A stretch of 64,000 nucleotides of DNA from Tethya wilhelma (lineage: Eukaryota; Porifera; Demospongiae; Tethyida; Tethyidae): positions 1,753,212-1,817,211 of the forward strand of contig CAXIPT010000009.1 of assembly GCA_964030475.1 (NCBI GenBank). Direction: 5' to 3'. A program made the translations under genes and the position numbers. Shown one piece after another: positions 45,967 to 61,800 of the stretch. The notes below the pieces were generated by a model. It had not been told where the DNA came from. It made no database searches and worked only from the letters and a program-made list of their open reading frames with translations. Positions within the stretch are counted from its first letter, which is position 1. Each line of letters starts with the position of its first letter.

Positions 45967-48900
45967 CTACAGGACAAAAAAATTACAATAATCACAAGAA
46001 TTTACAAATACCATATACACACATACCTGGTACTCGAACTGATTCCCACAAAACTTGATAAACTGGTTGTGTTAAATACACCAAACCAGATAGTTGGATC
46101 TCACGAGACGACAGCAACTCAAAATCAGGAGTCAAAATCTCAACAATTGGTGGCACTTCCTGTACTAATTCTACGACCACACTTGTACTTGACTGATACA
46201 GTCCCTGTTCAATTGATAATCCAAATATGTACGTCTCTCCAACGCTTAAATCAGTTCCAGGAATAGCAAAAAAGAGTGATTCTGGAATCTGAATTGGGAC
46301 TGGGATACTTGAATCAAGCACACGAGACTGGTTATAACAGGCGTCAAAGGAACCTCTGACCACACAACTCCACACAATCCTGGTAGCATCTTCAAAGGAG
46401 GAAATAAGAGTTGAGTTACGAGCATCAAGGACCAGATCTCTGTGACTAGCTACTGTACGATTTCCACCCAGTATCACAGCACGGAGAGAAGGTGGTAACA
46501 CAGTGACATTAATGGCTCTTGAAGATGTGTCTAGTCCTTGAGAAGAGACTGTGAGTGTTAAGATATAGTTGGTATCTTGCTGAAGAAGAGAAGAAGGGAT
46601 GATTATTTCTGAAGACATTGTAGCAATGGTTGATAAATCTTCTTCGCTGGTTATGCTACGTCTTGCATCAATGATTCTTATCAGTCGCCAGGTGAATTCA
46701 AACGGACCAATGGGAGTGAAGCAATCTGGAAAGGTGACAAAACTCTGTACAACCAGGTCCTCTCCAGCTGTCATTTCTCTCTGTTGTGAACCAACGATTC
46801 TGATCAGAGGAAAGAGAGATGAATCTTTGACAAGAGGGAGATTTATGACCTCACTTTGAAGGCCTAGTGAACTCACAACCATCAGCTGAAGATGGTACTG
46901 AACAGAAGGAAGAAATAGAGCACCATCTAAGGTGATTTCACTGGCAGAGCTATCCAGAGTGTCAAAGTAGTTGAGAATGTTAGCGAAGTCATCGATGGAA
47001 CTGTCCTCAACCAATATCGACCAGTGGTACTCAAAATCTCCATATCCTGGATACTGGGAATCAATTCCTGAGAATGTGACACTCCCACAAGATGGAATGG
47101 AACTGGGACCACTCAGAATGGCAATAGGTCGTACAGCATTTTGATCTGAGTCCACCAACACAGTCATATTGGATACTGTAAATGAATACAGAGGACCTTG
47201 TGTCTTTAGCACACCATCTCTGAATGTAATTGGACTGCCAACATTGACAGCTGCATCTCTGGGGAGATCAATGGTTATGCTCTCCTGCCTGTCATCACTC
47301 CAGTGGCAACTTGAACCAGATCTCCCGAGCAAAGAGTATGTCTCATTGCTGAATATTTCTTCACAATTTAATAATGCTGAGTCGTCAATTGTAGCAACTT
47401 GTCGATCAAACTGGACAAGCAGGTTTGATAGGTCAGTAGAAAAGTGAATAACCTCAATAAGTGGAGCACTATGACGATAAGTGATAACAAAATCAACTGA
47501 ACCTGAGTCTATCTGACCTGACGGCTGTCCATCCAGGCTCAGTCTCACCGTGACTCTGCAGGGAGTCGTGGACAGTGGGAGGAGGCAGGTCATGGATGAG
47601 TGACTCTCATATGAGGCCGGGACAACCAAAGGATTGGGTACAAAGGTCATCGTATCATCAATACAGGATTGGAAGTTGTAAATAACACATGAAGAAAAGT
47701 TTGAGTTGAAAAATCCACTTCCTACAAATGTTAAAATCGTTTGTTCATTAATTGGAACACTGCTGGGGGTAATTTCAGTGATTGCTATGTTCGAGTAATC
47801 TTCATAGAAGAATGACACGGGATTTGAGAATGGGCCATTGGCTACTTGAATGAGGACAGAGAACTCGGAATCTAAACTAGTCGTAGCCTCGGCAAGGCAC
47901 TTGACAGTACTTTGGTCAATCGGAGTAGCAGCTGCTCGGAGTTGTTGCTGTCCAGATTGAAAGAGACAAGTGATAGGAACACTCCTACCATCGGGATAGC
48001 GAAGAGGAGCACCGCAGTTTGGTTGGTTCTTGTCAAACTGAAACTGAAGCTGTTGTGTGTCGTTGAGAAAGAACCCAGCTCCGTAGATTGTGACTTCTGT
48101 GCCCCCGGTACGGGGACCACTGTTGGGGAAAATGGAAGAAATTCCAAAGCAACTGCAATTGTTACCGCCGCACTCTTCACAGAAGTCGACACTCTGTCCA
48201 CTGTTAGTATGGCCATCACAACCGATGCAGCTGGTGTTGTCACCATTGCATACACCACACAGATCAATGGTAGAGTTAGCTGGTGTATTGGTGGTACCTT
48301 GGTAACACTCTCCACAGCTGTCAAGAAGAGCCTCACCAAAACACACGCCAGAACAGTCTCTGTTTTCAAACACACCTCCTGAAGGTCTAGGCAACTGGCA
48401 TACCCCACAGGAGTCTCTCTGATAGGGGCCATAACACACACCAGTGCAGTCCATGTTGGCATTGAAGTCACCAGGGAGACTGCAGTCCCCACAGAAGTCA
48501 ATGGTAGCTGTGCCAAAACACACGCCTGCACAATCCCTGGAGGAAAGCATACAATTATATGAGACAAAAATGACTTGCTGTTTTGAGCTAAATTAATTAT
48601 GATCATTGTTCAAAAGCTTGGTTTGCGCTATAGTGCTAAATAGGCTCAGACATTTTGAGTACTAGACCTTTTGGGAGTGATTCGTACAAATGTTTACTTC
48701 TAATGTGTCAAAAATCACAAGCATCAGTTGTACAAGGTATGCCATTAGGTGTAGTAAGGTATGTGATTAGGGTGTATGTATTAAGGTATATGATGAGGGT
48801 GTATATGTAGGTGTGTGATTAGGGTAAAATAAAGGTATAACTTACATGTCACTGTTAAAGTCATGTGCAGTAGTTCCACCTGAACACACACTACAGCTGT

Positions 48901-49735
48901 CCATGAGGGCGGCTCCATAACACTGGCCAGCACAATCAATGAATGAGGCATTGGAATAGATCAATGGATCACTACTTGGAATGAGAATGCGAGTCACACA
49001 TTGTGAGCAAGGTCCCATTCCAGTTCTGGAGAATGGAATGTAATCACAACCGAGACACGTACTAGTTGTCCCCCCGCACACGTCACAAGAGTCTCTACGA
49101 GTGTTCCTCCCCCTCACACCATCACATCCCTCACACCCGTCACCACCTCCACCACACACACAGCACACATCGTGGGTGACTCCAGAATTGATGACATCAT
49201 CACAACCATAACGTGAAGCTTCAATAATCATTACATCATCACTAAATAACCCCTGAGGGGAGTTGAGAGACTGAAACGTATCAATTAGGGGGTTGGTGTT
49301 AATATTGACTGTGAACACTTCACTAGCAGGGGGTTCAAATTGTATGCCCCCCAAAGAATTGTCCCAAATTTTCACTTGAAGTGAGGGGGGTGAGTCTGTC
49401 CAATAAGAATCGGGATTGGGTAGAAATCTGAGTCTATCGTTGCCATGGAGAAGAAAGGCATTTGATCGAGAGAGAGAAATTGAAGGAAAATTGACCCAAA
49501 TGTTCCTATTTTCGTTATACTGGTTAATCTCGCTAGTGTTCCAGTTACCACGGTGATATTGCCACACCCCCTGGACCCCCGAGGTGGCCACTCCCACCAC
49601 AGCCAGTCCAAGGAGGTCACCATCGTCATCAGAGGCATACTGAGCTGCAAATGTCCCCACGTTTACTCCATGATAATACTCAGAAGAATCACCTCGACAA
49701 CCAGCACCCGGGCCATAAGAAGCATCTGTGTGTGT

Positions 49736-49815
<80 letters not shown>

Positions 49816-52800
49816 ATGTATATATTCACAGTTATTTTTGGTACAAAACAGGGAAGACATGTGGGCCGAAAGAAAGCTGCTAAATCGAAAACAAACGCAA
49901 AATGAAAGTTCTATTAAAGGACTGTTGTCCAATCTGTTAATGAAAGCTGTAGAGGTCAGGTACTAGGACTAGACAAACAGTTAAGGTGTCACGTAATCAA
50001 GCCACATTGAAATTACATGCAGGCCTTGAGATCTAGTTGTATACCACTATTCTCTGCTTCAATGCCAGTGAGTTCTAGTAGCTCAGTGATAAGAGCATTG
50101 GACTAGAACTTGAAAGACCAGCATTTGAATGCCAGATAGATTTCAAGATTTTTTCCTATGATTTCCCTGTATACTAACAGACATAGCTAGGGGGCATATA
50201 ATAAAGACAACATGTATGTATAATGTATATGTGTGTGTGACAGATCTATATACCTTGAGAAATCTCAACAATGTTGAAGTTGAGGTCGGCTAGAATGCTC
50301 TGTCGATCAGTGAGGATGTTGTGCACCTCTTCAAATGATAGAATGTCGTCCACAACAGAGAAACTCACATAAGTTCTAAGATAAAAGAAACAGTCCATTT
50401 AACAGTATACAGTTATTATTGAGACGTTGCCTAGGTATCTTACCTATCACTGACAGCTGGAGAGAATCGATGAATTTCCACAGGCTGTTCCAAAGTGAGG
50501 TGCAGTAGATCTGAAAATCTAGACTCTTCATTTCTAAGCAATGAAGCACCTCTGTCCACCAACACAGTAAACAGTCTCTCGTAGCGATATCTGATACGAT
50601 AAGGAATGGGGTCCAGCATAACACGACTTTCTCGTACAACAGGTTTGTCTGGTGTGCACTCTATCTCTAGCCAGGCTCTCCCCCACTGGTTCAAGTTGTA
50701 GCTGCTAAGAGATGGAGAGCTCCCCTCAAGAGAAGCAACAATGTAGCCATTGCTCAGCATTCTTGCAAGAGATTCATTCCAGAAGCCATCCCAGGCTCGC
50801 ACCAAGATTGAGGCTTGTCCACAGAAGGAAGCTGCAGGTAAGAAGCGTAGCCTAGCTGTCACGTTAAGAAGAAGGAGCTCATTGCTAGTGATAAGAGAAG
50901 CAAGATTAACAAATCTCCTTCGGTCACCAGTGAGGGTCACTTGCCACGTGCCTGAGTCAGTGCTTAGTGTGTTGTCAAGGGATACCCCAATCCCAGGCAG
51001 CTGTCCTGATTCAGAGGCTCTCTCTCTTTCGATTCGTGTTGGATTTACCCTTTGAACTTCATCTAGATACAGCTCCCTTGCAATGGAAGGAAGAAGCAAT
51101 TCATAGTCCAGTCCATTGCCATTTTGTGAGGGGAAACCTTCAATTGTATCAGGTGTAAGAACTTTGAACTCTGGTGTGTTTACAGAAGTAACTATATCTG
51201 TGACACTGTTGCCATGGTTACTGGAAAACAGCACATCTTCAACAAGTCCCGTGAACTCTAACCTCCCAATTTCGCCAAATGTAGGAGCCAGGATGAGTGG
51301 ATGCACTAGCACTGTCAACAAGGTGGAGTTCCTACTGAACACCCCAGTAGAAGAGAAAGGAAGAGTTGATTCAAATCGTGGCTGTGTGTCTGCGACTATG
51401 TCTCTTCTTGGACTGAGATAGCCATCTTCATTTCCATCCCAAAACTTGGCTCTCATCCACACAGCACCATCAAACTCAGGAGCCTTTCTTACAAATCTTA
51501 TCTTGGCTGAGCTTGGTAAAAGTAGAGCATTTGTTTCAGAGACCCTTTCCACATCAATACCTACCCATTCTTGAGAGATACTGGAGCAACTGCCTGATCC
51601 AGATGATGTAATATCTTCGCAGAGTGAATACTGCCATTCCCCTAATGCTGTCTCTATTGACGACACATTCACTATTGCAATACTAAGCTCGTCTTCTTGA
51701 GAGTCCACAGCCGGGAATGTCCCTAATTGGTTGCTTAGCAACAGCGAGATCACATGACCATCACCTGAGAAGATATCTTCGGGAGAAAATGACGTAATGG
51801 ACTCGAGATAGATCAAATCAATATTCAAATCGGGAGCAATATTAGGCAGTGCACACATGTCACCCATTGGCAAGCAGCTGTTGAGTACTTCACAGAAATC
51901 ACCATTTGGTCCACAACATTGGCTCACATGAGGCACACACTCTCCAGTATCGGGACACAGGACTAGGTCGTTGGGACAAGCTCTACACAAGAGGGGAGTG
52001 GAGATGTTCTGACACTCATCCAACGACTGGCAGTAAATGTAGCCTCTCTCTGTGCAGTTCTGCCCCACGGGAGGTAAACTCTGTGACTCAGAACAGAGAC
52101 GAGATCCATTGCTTAGCTCAACCAATGATTGTCCAATGAGGCAGGTTATGTTTGAAGCATCACATGATTCCGATAGCGAAGTCACATGACATATATTTGT
52201 CGTAGGACACACGGACATCCCCTGAGGGCAGACACCGGCACATGCCATATTGGGTGGTAGGCAGGTTTCCATGGCAACACAGGGTACAAGGGAAGATGTT
52301 AAACAGGAATAGGAAACACACACTCTTCTTTCAGACGAGAGATCCTGAATAATGATGAAAAGTTGCAAAGAATAAATCTATTTCATTATAAATATTATTT
52401 CATTTCATTATTATATAATTCACTTACATATTGCCCAGTACAGAATGGATTGCACTCGATAAAAGGGAAAATATCAAATGTACAGTTTACTTCTCGTACA
52501 CTGGTACAAAATTCACTCTCTAATTAAATGAAATGGAGAAAGAAAAATCAAACAATATCGTAAACTATTGCACACACAATAATTCAATTTACCTTCACAA
52601 AAGTCTCCATCATTGACAAAGAGAACTCGTACAGGGACAGCTGTCGTGAATACACCATCAAATGCAGTCACTGTCAGCTGGTAGGAGTCGACCGTCTCTG
52701 GCAGTCTTCCCAAAGTCCTCAGCTCTCCACTGGTTGAATTGAGAGCCAGGAGACCACCGCTGTTATCAGCTGTGATGGTGTACGTCAATTCCTCACCTAC

Positions 52801-55800
52801 AATGTCGGCATCTGTTGCTAGCACAGAACCAAATATCTTTCCAGCACTCAGGAGCCTAACTACAGGGACGATGAGTTCTGATTGGTTGAAGAGCGATGGA
52901 TTGTCGTTCAAATCTAGCACGTTAAATGTCACAACTGTGCTACGTGAGCGTTGAATGAGATAGCCAGAGTCAATGGCTGACACTAGGATCTCCAGAGTGT
53001 CAGCAAATTCTCGGTCAATTGGAGCAGACGTGAAAATATCGCCAGTTGTGGAATTGATCGTAAACAATTGTGTCCCATCCTCATACGCATTCTCTGTGAT
53101 CTGGTATGTGATATCCACAGCGTCAGGATCAGATGCAGTCACTCGTAGCACCAGTGTTTCCACGGTGATGTTCTCAAAGAAGGCAACTTGGTAGACATCT
53201 TGGTCAAAGAGTGGATCATGGTTGTTAATGTCTGTAATAGAGACATTGAGAGTTGCAATGGAGACTCTGACTGGAGTGCCAGAGTCAGCCGCTTGGATAG
53301 CAAGAGAATAAAATGACTGTTCATCGTAATCCACTAACACAGAGAGTGTGACTAGACCTGTCTGGGGGTCGATGGCAAATTTACTCTCAGGGTCCCCAGA
53401 GACAATGGAGAATGTTAGCGTGAGTGTGGCATTTGGTGTGTCTGGATCAATAGCCGATACTTGAGCTACTGACCCCCCAACTGGCAAAGTCTCAGGGACC
53501 ACAGCATTGTATCCATCAGGCTGGCTGAATTCTGGTGGGTATGTGTTTGAGGTTGCTATGGTAACAAAGATAGTAGTGGTATCGGAGCGTGGTTGGGGAC
53601 TTCCCCTATCTGATACCATAGCTGAGATGATGTAAGATGATGTAATCTCTGTATCAAATGTGGTATTGGTTGCTATGGCACCAGCAGTCTGGTTGATGGT
53701 GAATGAGAGAGGAATGTTAATATGAGTGATGGCAAATGCAAGGTCAGAATTACTTCCAGAGTCAGGATCCGATGCTTCTAATGTCAGAATCTCCATTCCA
53801 ACTGGAGTTGAATCTTGGATTTGAACCTGGTAGACCATTTGAGTAAACTGCGGACTGTTATCATTTTCATCTAGGAGTGTGACACGAATGACGGCAGTGC
53901 TATACAGCTGTGGATAGGCCAAGTGATTAGTCACATTTGCCGTCAGTACGTACGAACTTTGCACCTCAAAATCCAGCAATCTTGAAACAATTAGTGCACC
54001 AGATGAGGGGTCTACGTTAAAATTCCCCATCTCGTTCCCCTCGACACTCAACGTGATCTCAAAATCTGAATTAATGCCCACCTGGTCCCCATCATATGCC
54101 CTCAGGGTAAGAATGGTAGTCTGCAATGGAGTCAGCTCTGAAATACTGACTGTGTACTCCAAAGCCTCAAACATTGGTACCACGTCATTGGAATCTACCA
54201 CAGTGATTGTCACTATAGCATAGAGAGGGTTGCTACTGTTCAAAGTTTGGCTAGGCACCCAGACATTGAGGATATACACAGCAGTCTCTTCACGATCAAG
54301 AGATCCTGTCAGAACAAGTCTTCCTCTGTTGTCAACTTCAAAAATATCTACAAATTCGTCACTCAAAATGACGGCATTTTCATTTCCTAGTTCTCCAATT
54401 ATAGAACCTGGCTCAGCCATCTCTGAAATTTCGAAATCAAAAGCTGGTGGTCTAAAGAGAGGCATTATCATCGCCACGGAGATGGGTAAGACCACAACAT
54501 GGATGGACAAAGATGTCACAAACTGACCATCACTAGCTTCAAACCTCAACATGAAAGCACCAGGTGTTAGCACACTGCTCACATAGACGGTACCTTCCAA
54601 AGGATCGACCTGGAAATACAGATTTCCGTCCCTCAATGTGTACACAATTTCACCGACTGAAAATACATCTTGGTCAGAGGCAACAAAGTGTCCTATGGGA
54701 GTTCCCACAACTGTATTCTGGCTGATGTTGGCATAGTAGATGCTTTGATGGAAAAATGGTGGATGTTCGTTCATGTCTTGAAGCTGTACGAGGAGGACAG
54801 CTGTATCAAAGAGAGGTAAAGGAGAGCCATTGTCCGTGACACGAACTGATACAGCGTAGGATGGAGTTGATTCAAAGTCAAGAGACTGATTCACTGACAC
54901 AACACCAGTGATCAGATCAACATCAAATGTGTCAAGATTAGTGATACTGAACGTTAAGTTTGCATTAGTATCAGCATCTAAATCTGAAGCAGTTAGAGTG
55001 AAAATACTCGTCCCAATATCAGTAGATTCAGGAATGAGAATAGAATAGATGCTGGAACTGAAAATAGGAGAATTATCATTGACATCAAGAATGGAAATAT
55101 CAAGCTGTGTCGTAGCTGTGAACTGTGGTGTGCCAAGATCAACCACTTGTAAACTGAGAGAGTAAAATGGTTCAATTTCTCTATCTAGGTAATCAGCTAC
55201 GATTACATCACCAAATATTTCATCCACTGTAAAAACAGAGCGAATATTGCCCCCAAGAATAGAATATCGAAGTTCGGAATTTGAAGTTGAATCAGCATCA
55301 GTGGCTGGGATGCGGAATACTGGAGTATTTAGAATTGTGTCTTCAGGAATGGAAATTTGATAGACCTGGGAATCAAACAGTGGAGGGTTATCATTCAAGT
55401 CCACAACTTCGACGAAGATATCTGAAGTGTTAGAAAGAGGTGTGGTCCCATTGTCTTGTGCAATGACAGAGAAGCTATAGCTCTGGACAAACTCATAATC
55501 AAGACTCTTTGACAGGACAAGAACACCAGTTGCTGCACCAATGGAGAAGGTGCCATTGAAATCTTCTGAGAGACTGAAGCTAATCCTTCCATTTTCAGCT
55601 ATGTCCTGGTCATCAGCACCAATATAGGCCACAACAGTTCCCACAGATGTGTCTTCTGGTAAAATGGCTTCATACTGGGTAGCATTCAACACTGGGATGT
55701 TATCATTGTCATCCAGGACAGATATTAGGACAATAGTTGACCCGGTCAGGCTGGGTTGACCTAAATCTTGTCCTAAGATGATGATAGTGAACAGGTCTTG

Positions 55801-58800
55801 TGTTTCTCGATCAAAAGTCTGTTCAAGAATGATATCTCCTTCCGTTGAGTTAATGGAAAAGAAGCTAGAATCATTTCCTGGCGAAATGGAGTAGACAACT
55901 GTGCCGTTCTCAACCAAATCAGGATCAAATGCTTCAACTGTCAACAGGACAGTTTGCAATGGAGTGTTTTCATTCCAAGAGACAGCATAAGTGGCATTGG
56001 CAAACATTGGAGGGACATCATTCTGATCCAACAGGGTAACATTGACAGTGACCCCGCTGGTTCTCTCGACCGTCAGTCCATAATCAGAAGCAACGGCAGT
56101 GAAGGAATACACCTCTTGAGCCTCCCGGTCCAAAATGACAGCTGTGAAGATTTCTCCCGAAGAGCTGTTGATAAAGAAATACTCATTGTCTGGAAGAGAG
56201 TAGCTGACATTTTGTTGGTCAAAGTCTTGAGCTGTTATTGTTCCAACAAGAAAAGATGACGGAGCATTCTCTTCGATAATGAAAGAGTAGAAACTCTGTT
56301 CAAACAATGGAGGATTGTCATTTGAATCCAGCAAGACAATGGTCAGAGATGTGGAGCTGTTCAACTGAGGCACACCGCTATCATATACAGTCACTTCCAG
56401 GACATGCACAGGCTCTGATTCACGATCTAATTCACCAGCTACAAACACTTCTCCTGAGGTTGAGTTAATGGCAAAGAGGCTTGTATTGTAGCCACCAGTG
56501 ATTGAGTATGATATGTCCGAATTAGGAGCAGTGGCATCACCATCTGTGGAAGACAGCTGTGCCACTAGGTCACCTATGGTGCTGTTCTCAGAGAGAAGTA
56601 GATTGTAGTCCAGTTGTGTGAATTGTGGAGTATTATCATTGAGGTCTACCACATTGACAATGGCTGACACTTCAGTTGACTGTGCAGGAGCTGCTTGGCC
56701 ATTGCTAGCTATAATGGTGAGATTGTACTCCAAGCTATACTCAGCATTAAGAGTTCCCAGTAAGTGAAGTTCACCAGATGTTTCATTGAGGAGAAACAAG
56801 TCAGAGAATGGTGTGATGTTTGACAAAGAGAAGAAAATGTCTTCATTGGTACCAATATCTCTATCCGTAGCAGAGACAGTAAGCAAAGGCAGCTGGGTTG
56901 CAAAGTTCTCTTGGACATCAACGAGATAAGGTGTCCCTATGAACTCTGGTGCATGATCATTTGCATCTAAAACAGTCACATTGATCTGAGCTTGACCAGT
57001 GAGGCTGGGAGCACCACTATCAGCAGCTGCTATTGTTAGGATGTAGAAATCAAACGTTTCTCGGTCCAAACTTTGTGAGGTTGTCACAACTCCAAGAACA
57101 GGGTCAATATTAAAATGGCCGACAGGTAAAGAAGACACTATGGAGTATCTCAGCTCAGAATTGATCCCTATGTCTCTATCACTGGCATTCACTTGAAGTA
57201 CAGCTGCTCCTTGGATGTTCTCTTCCACTGAGGCAAGATAAACCATTTCAGAGAACATTGGAGGGTTGTCATTTTCATCCAGTACCCCTACCATGACTGT
57301 AGCTGTGCTGCTCAATGGTGGAGACCCACTGTCAGTTGCTATGACAGTCAAATTGTACAAATCTTGGCTCTCCCGGTCAAAATCTCCAGCCATAGTGAAG
57401 ATGGTTCCACTGGTAGGATTAATGGTGAACCTGTCAGATCCAGTCGTGAGTCGATAACTAACAGCTGCATTGGTGCCGATGTCAGCATCCACTGCCATCA
57501 CTTGAACCACAGGCTCTCCAGCTGTCACATACTCCGATACATTAGCAACGTAATTAGAAGTGCTAAATTGAGGGTGCTCATCATTTCGGTCCAATATCCT
57601 CACATGAACGCAAGTAGTATTAGACAGCTGTGTTTCATTACTAGGTGAGTCGCTGGCTTGGACTAGAATAACATATCTGCTAATGTTCTCACGGTCTAGA
57701 GGCAGGAGGGTGGAAATGGCGCCTGTCTCTTCATCAATAAGGAAAGGAACTGTTTGGACATTGGTTGGAGTGAGGTTTGTACAAAATGGTTGAACTCCAC
57801 ATGAAGATCGGCATGACATTTCTCCTTCAGCAAGGCCGATAATTTCATATACAATTTCACCATTTTGTTCAATGTCTGCATCTGTTGCTGATATGTTGGT
57901 CACAGGGGTTCCCATGGGTTGGTTTTCAAACACCGAACCCTCAAAGTAGGGGGCAATGAACTGAGGGACATTGTCATTGTTATCAGCAATAATGATAGTC
58001 AGGGGGACAGTGGATGTAAGTGAGGGGGTCCCTAAATCAGTCACATTAATCACAAAGCTGTACGATGATGTCATTTCTCTATCCAAGACTGCATTGGGAG
58101 AGAGAGTGATTGTTCCATTTATAGGATCAATTATGAAATTTCTTTCGACTTCTGAATCGCCAAGGAAATCGAGTGAAAATTCAAACCCAGCATTGGAACC
58201 AGAATCAGCATCTGATGCATTCACAGTCAGTACCAAATCTCCAGGTTCAGAATTCTCAAATATTGAAGCTGTGTAGGTGTCTTCGCCAAACAGTGGGGTA
58301 TTGTCATTTCTATCCAATATGAATATTGTCACATTTGTCGTATTGGTAAGCCTCTCCTCCATTGGTCCACTGTCTGTTGCCATGACAACCAGTTCGTACA
58401 CGCTCCCCTGTTCAAAGTCTATGTCACCACCCACTGTGATCACCCCAGTACTGGCCATGATGTCAAACAGCTCCAGTTCATTACCAGAGATAAAAGAGTA
58501 GAGGATCGTGCTGTTTTCTTCAAAGTCCATGTCTGTGGCATTCACTTGTAAGATTTCTAATCCGATCGGCTCATTTTCGAACACCTCACCAGAAAACTCG
58601 TCTTGAGTAAACGAGGGGGCAAATTCGTTAATGTCCAAGACATTGATTTGAATTTCAGCGACCCCTGTCAAGGGTACGACCCCCATATCAACAGCATATA
58701 CAGTCAGAGTGTAGAAGCTGATTTCTTCCCGATCTATCGGGACCTGGAGAAATATTTCCCCCGTGGTATCATTCAAATAGAAGGTCATGCTCTCATCATA

Positions 58801-61800
58801 ATAGTCATAGGTTGTATCTTCAAATTGGTAGATGATTTCAGAGTTTTGAAGGAGATCATTGTCTCTTGCTAACACGGTTAGTATCAGTGTTCCGTTGTTA
58901 GTATCTTCAGGTAAATTGACTCGGTATGGATCCTCAGTAAACATTGGTGTCACGTCATTAACATCATGTGTAACTATGTGTAAGTATGCGTTAGCATAGC
59001 GTCCACCACCATCAGTTGCATTCAATGTTAGATTGTACTCAGGAAATCTTTCTCGATCAAGACTTGACGCGACTGACACCACACCTGTGTCAGGATCAAT
59101 CTCAAAGTTGTTAGCAGTGTCACCTTGCGTAATGTTATACGAAACATAACCATTACGATTATAAAAGACAGTCTGGCCATTGATCTCAGAGAAATCAACT
59201 TGATCAATATCAGTGGCTCTGACTCGAATCACAAAAGAACCGAGAGTAGCATTTTCAATGATACTTGCAAAGTACAAGTCCTGTTCCCATATTGGAGTAT
59301 TGTCATTGATATCTCTGATTTGGATCTCGACAGTCTCCACCCTAATGCGATTTGGATTGCCACTGTCAGATGCAATCACTTCCAGAGAATAGAGAGTTTG
59401 GCGTTCAAAATCAAGTTCAGAGTTGATGAAGATTTGACCTGAGAAGGTGTCAATACTGAAATCAAGGTATCTGTGGTTGCCATGGAGACCATATGTGATG
59501 ACACCACTTGATCCAATATCTTGATCAGTTGCGCTAACGTTAACAATATTGATCCCAACAGTTGCATTCTCCAATAGCTCAACAGTGTAACGACTTTGAT
59601 CAAATTGAGGATCATAACTGTTTCCATTGAGCACCTCAATTAACACAGGGACTTCAGATGTATAACTTGGTGTAGCGCGATCTGAAACAGATACGGCAAA
59701 AGTGAAATTTCTCTCACCAAATTCATAATTGAGAGCTCCATCTCTTCTCAAACTAAGTCCCCCTGTGCGAGAATTAAGCTGAAATGTGTTAAGCACGTTA
59801 GCATCACTTGAGATGATTCGATACTCCACTTGATTGGCAGGTGCAGCTCCATCGCCATCTATTGCCAGGAGAGAAAAGAAAGGCTCGCTACTGGGTGTGG
59901 TTTCAGGAAGAGCTATGAAGATAGATTGTGATATAAACTCGGGAGTGTGTTCATTAACATCAGTGATGGTTACATTGAGGATGGCAAAGGAACGATTTCC
60001 AGCAACGCTCCCTGCAAGGATAGACAACTGGTAGAGAGACTGCACTTCAAAGTCTAGCAAATTGGATGCTGCTAAACTCACAGTACCAAAGGAATCAATT
60101 GCAAATAAGTTGTTTGTGTTTCCACCGAAGAGCTGATAGCGATTTGCATTGATTACTCTACCAGAGAAGTCAAACACGTCCTGCCCAGCACTAGCTCCTT
60201 CTGAGATGGTAGCTGCATACATTCTGGCATCAAAGATGGGCAGGGTAGGATCCCCACCTTGTATTTCTACGTAGACTCCAACATAAATAGAATGCACTGA
60301 GTCAGACACGTGTAATGTGTATGTAGTCCTAATACCGCCATAAGATCGCAGTAGCATTGATGTTTGGATGATACCTTGTGTCGGAGATTCAAGTTCAAAT
60401 ATTCTAAGATTTGGATCTGGAGTAGAAAGAGAATAGGTAAGTTCTCCTTCTGATACTTCATCTCTGTCAAAAGCAGTGACAGCAATGAGTGTGGATCCAA
60501 CAGGCACCTCTGTGTTGATGGTAACAGCATAGAAACTACTTGTAAACTGAGGTGGATTATCATTTGTGTCCAAGACATTGATCAAAACGTTGGTAAAATT
60601 AGATAGCCTGTCAACACTACCGTCCACAGCTTGAACTGCTAGTAGAAAGTGAGTCCTGTTCTCGAAATCAAGTTCTCTCAAAAGTACAAGCTGACCAGTT
60701 TGTGCATCAAGCTCGAAATATCCTTCTTCATTTCCTTCAAGAATTGTGTAAGTAACAACTCCATCCATCTCTTCATCTCCATCCACAGCAGAGAGGGTGA
60801 AAATGGTGGTATTGACAGAGGCATTCTCAAACACATAAACATTAGTCACAGGGTCAAAGGTTGGATGCATATCGTTCAAATCGCTCACATTGATGAGGAC
60901 TTGTACTGTAGAATCCAGAGGAGGAATGCTAGCTGAGTTGTTGGCGAGGATGGTGAGATTAAAGGAAGGTGTCTCTTCCCTGTTGATGTAGCTAGCTGTG
61001 TAAATCACACCAGTCTCATTATCGATATCAAACATATCGCTCCCTGGTCCGGGCAGGATAGAGAACTCAACCACTGCGTTGTTATCAGAGTCCTCATCAG
61101 TAGCTGCTACACGTAGGACCACAGTACCTGAAGCCAGATTCTCACGAATGACTCGGGAGTATTCTGATTGGTTGAAAACTGGCTGATGATCGTTTGCATC
61201 TGTGATAAATACCTGAACTCGACTTGAATCGTTTCGTGAAGGCTCTCCCAAATCATTCACTAACACATCAAATGTATACATAGTGATATTCTCAAAATCA
61301 AATGCATTAGTGTTAGTGTAGATGATTCCAGTTGAAGCATTGACCGAGAAATAGGCCTGGTATGTGATATCGGGAATGGAATAACTGAGTTCACCATTGG
61401 AACCAATGTCTGTATCTGAAGCACTGAGAGTGAGAATAGGTGTTCCTATGCTGGCTGATTCCGATACACTACCAGTGAATAGATCTCGATCAAAAATAGG
61501 ATCAAAATCGTTTGCATCAATCACAGTTATGATCAGTGTAGCATCAGTGAAGAGTTGTGGCGAACCATAATCAGTAGCTCGAATGAGTAGATCAAACCTG
61601 TCCCTTCTTTCACGATCAAGAGATCCCTTCACAAAAGTCACCAGACCGGTTTCAAAATCCAGTTCAAACTTGTCGTTGGAAAAGTCCATCAAGACAGAAT
61701 AGGAGACGAGGGAATTGTTCCCCTCGCTGTCCAAGTCAATGGCTATGACGTAACCCACCTCAGTCTCATTCCCAGACTGGGAGTTCTCGAGGATCGTGAG

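Noticed and set aside
50070..50145. A functional tRNA gene in the receptor intron
   Set aside because: A- and B-box-like blocks are present but the anticodon stem does not pair. Reported only as tRNA-like.
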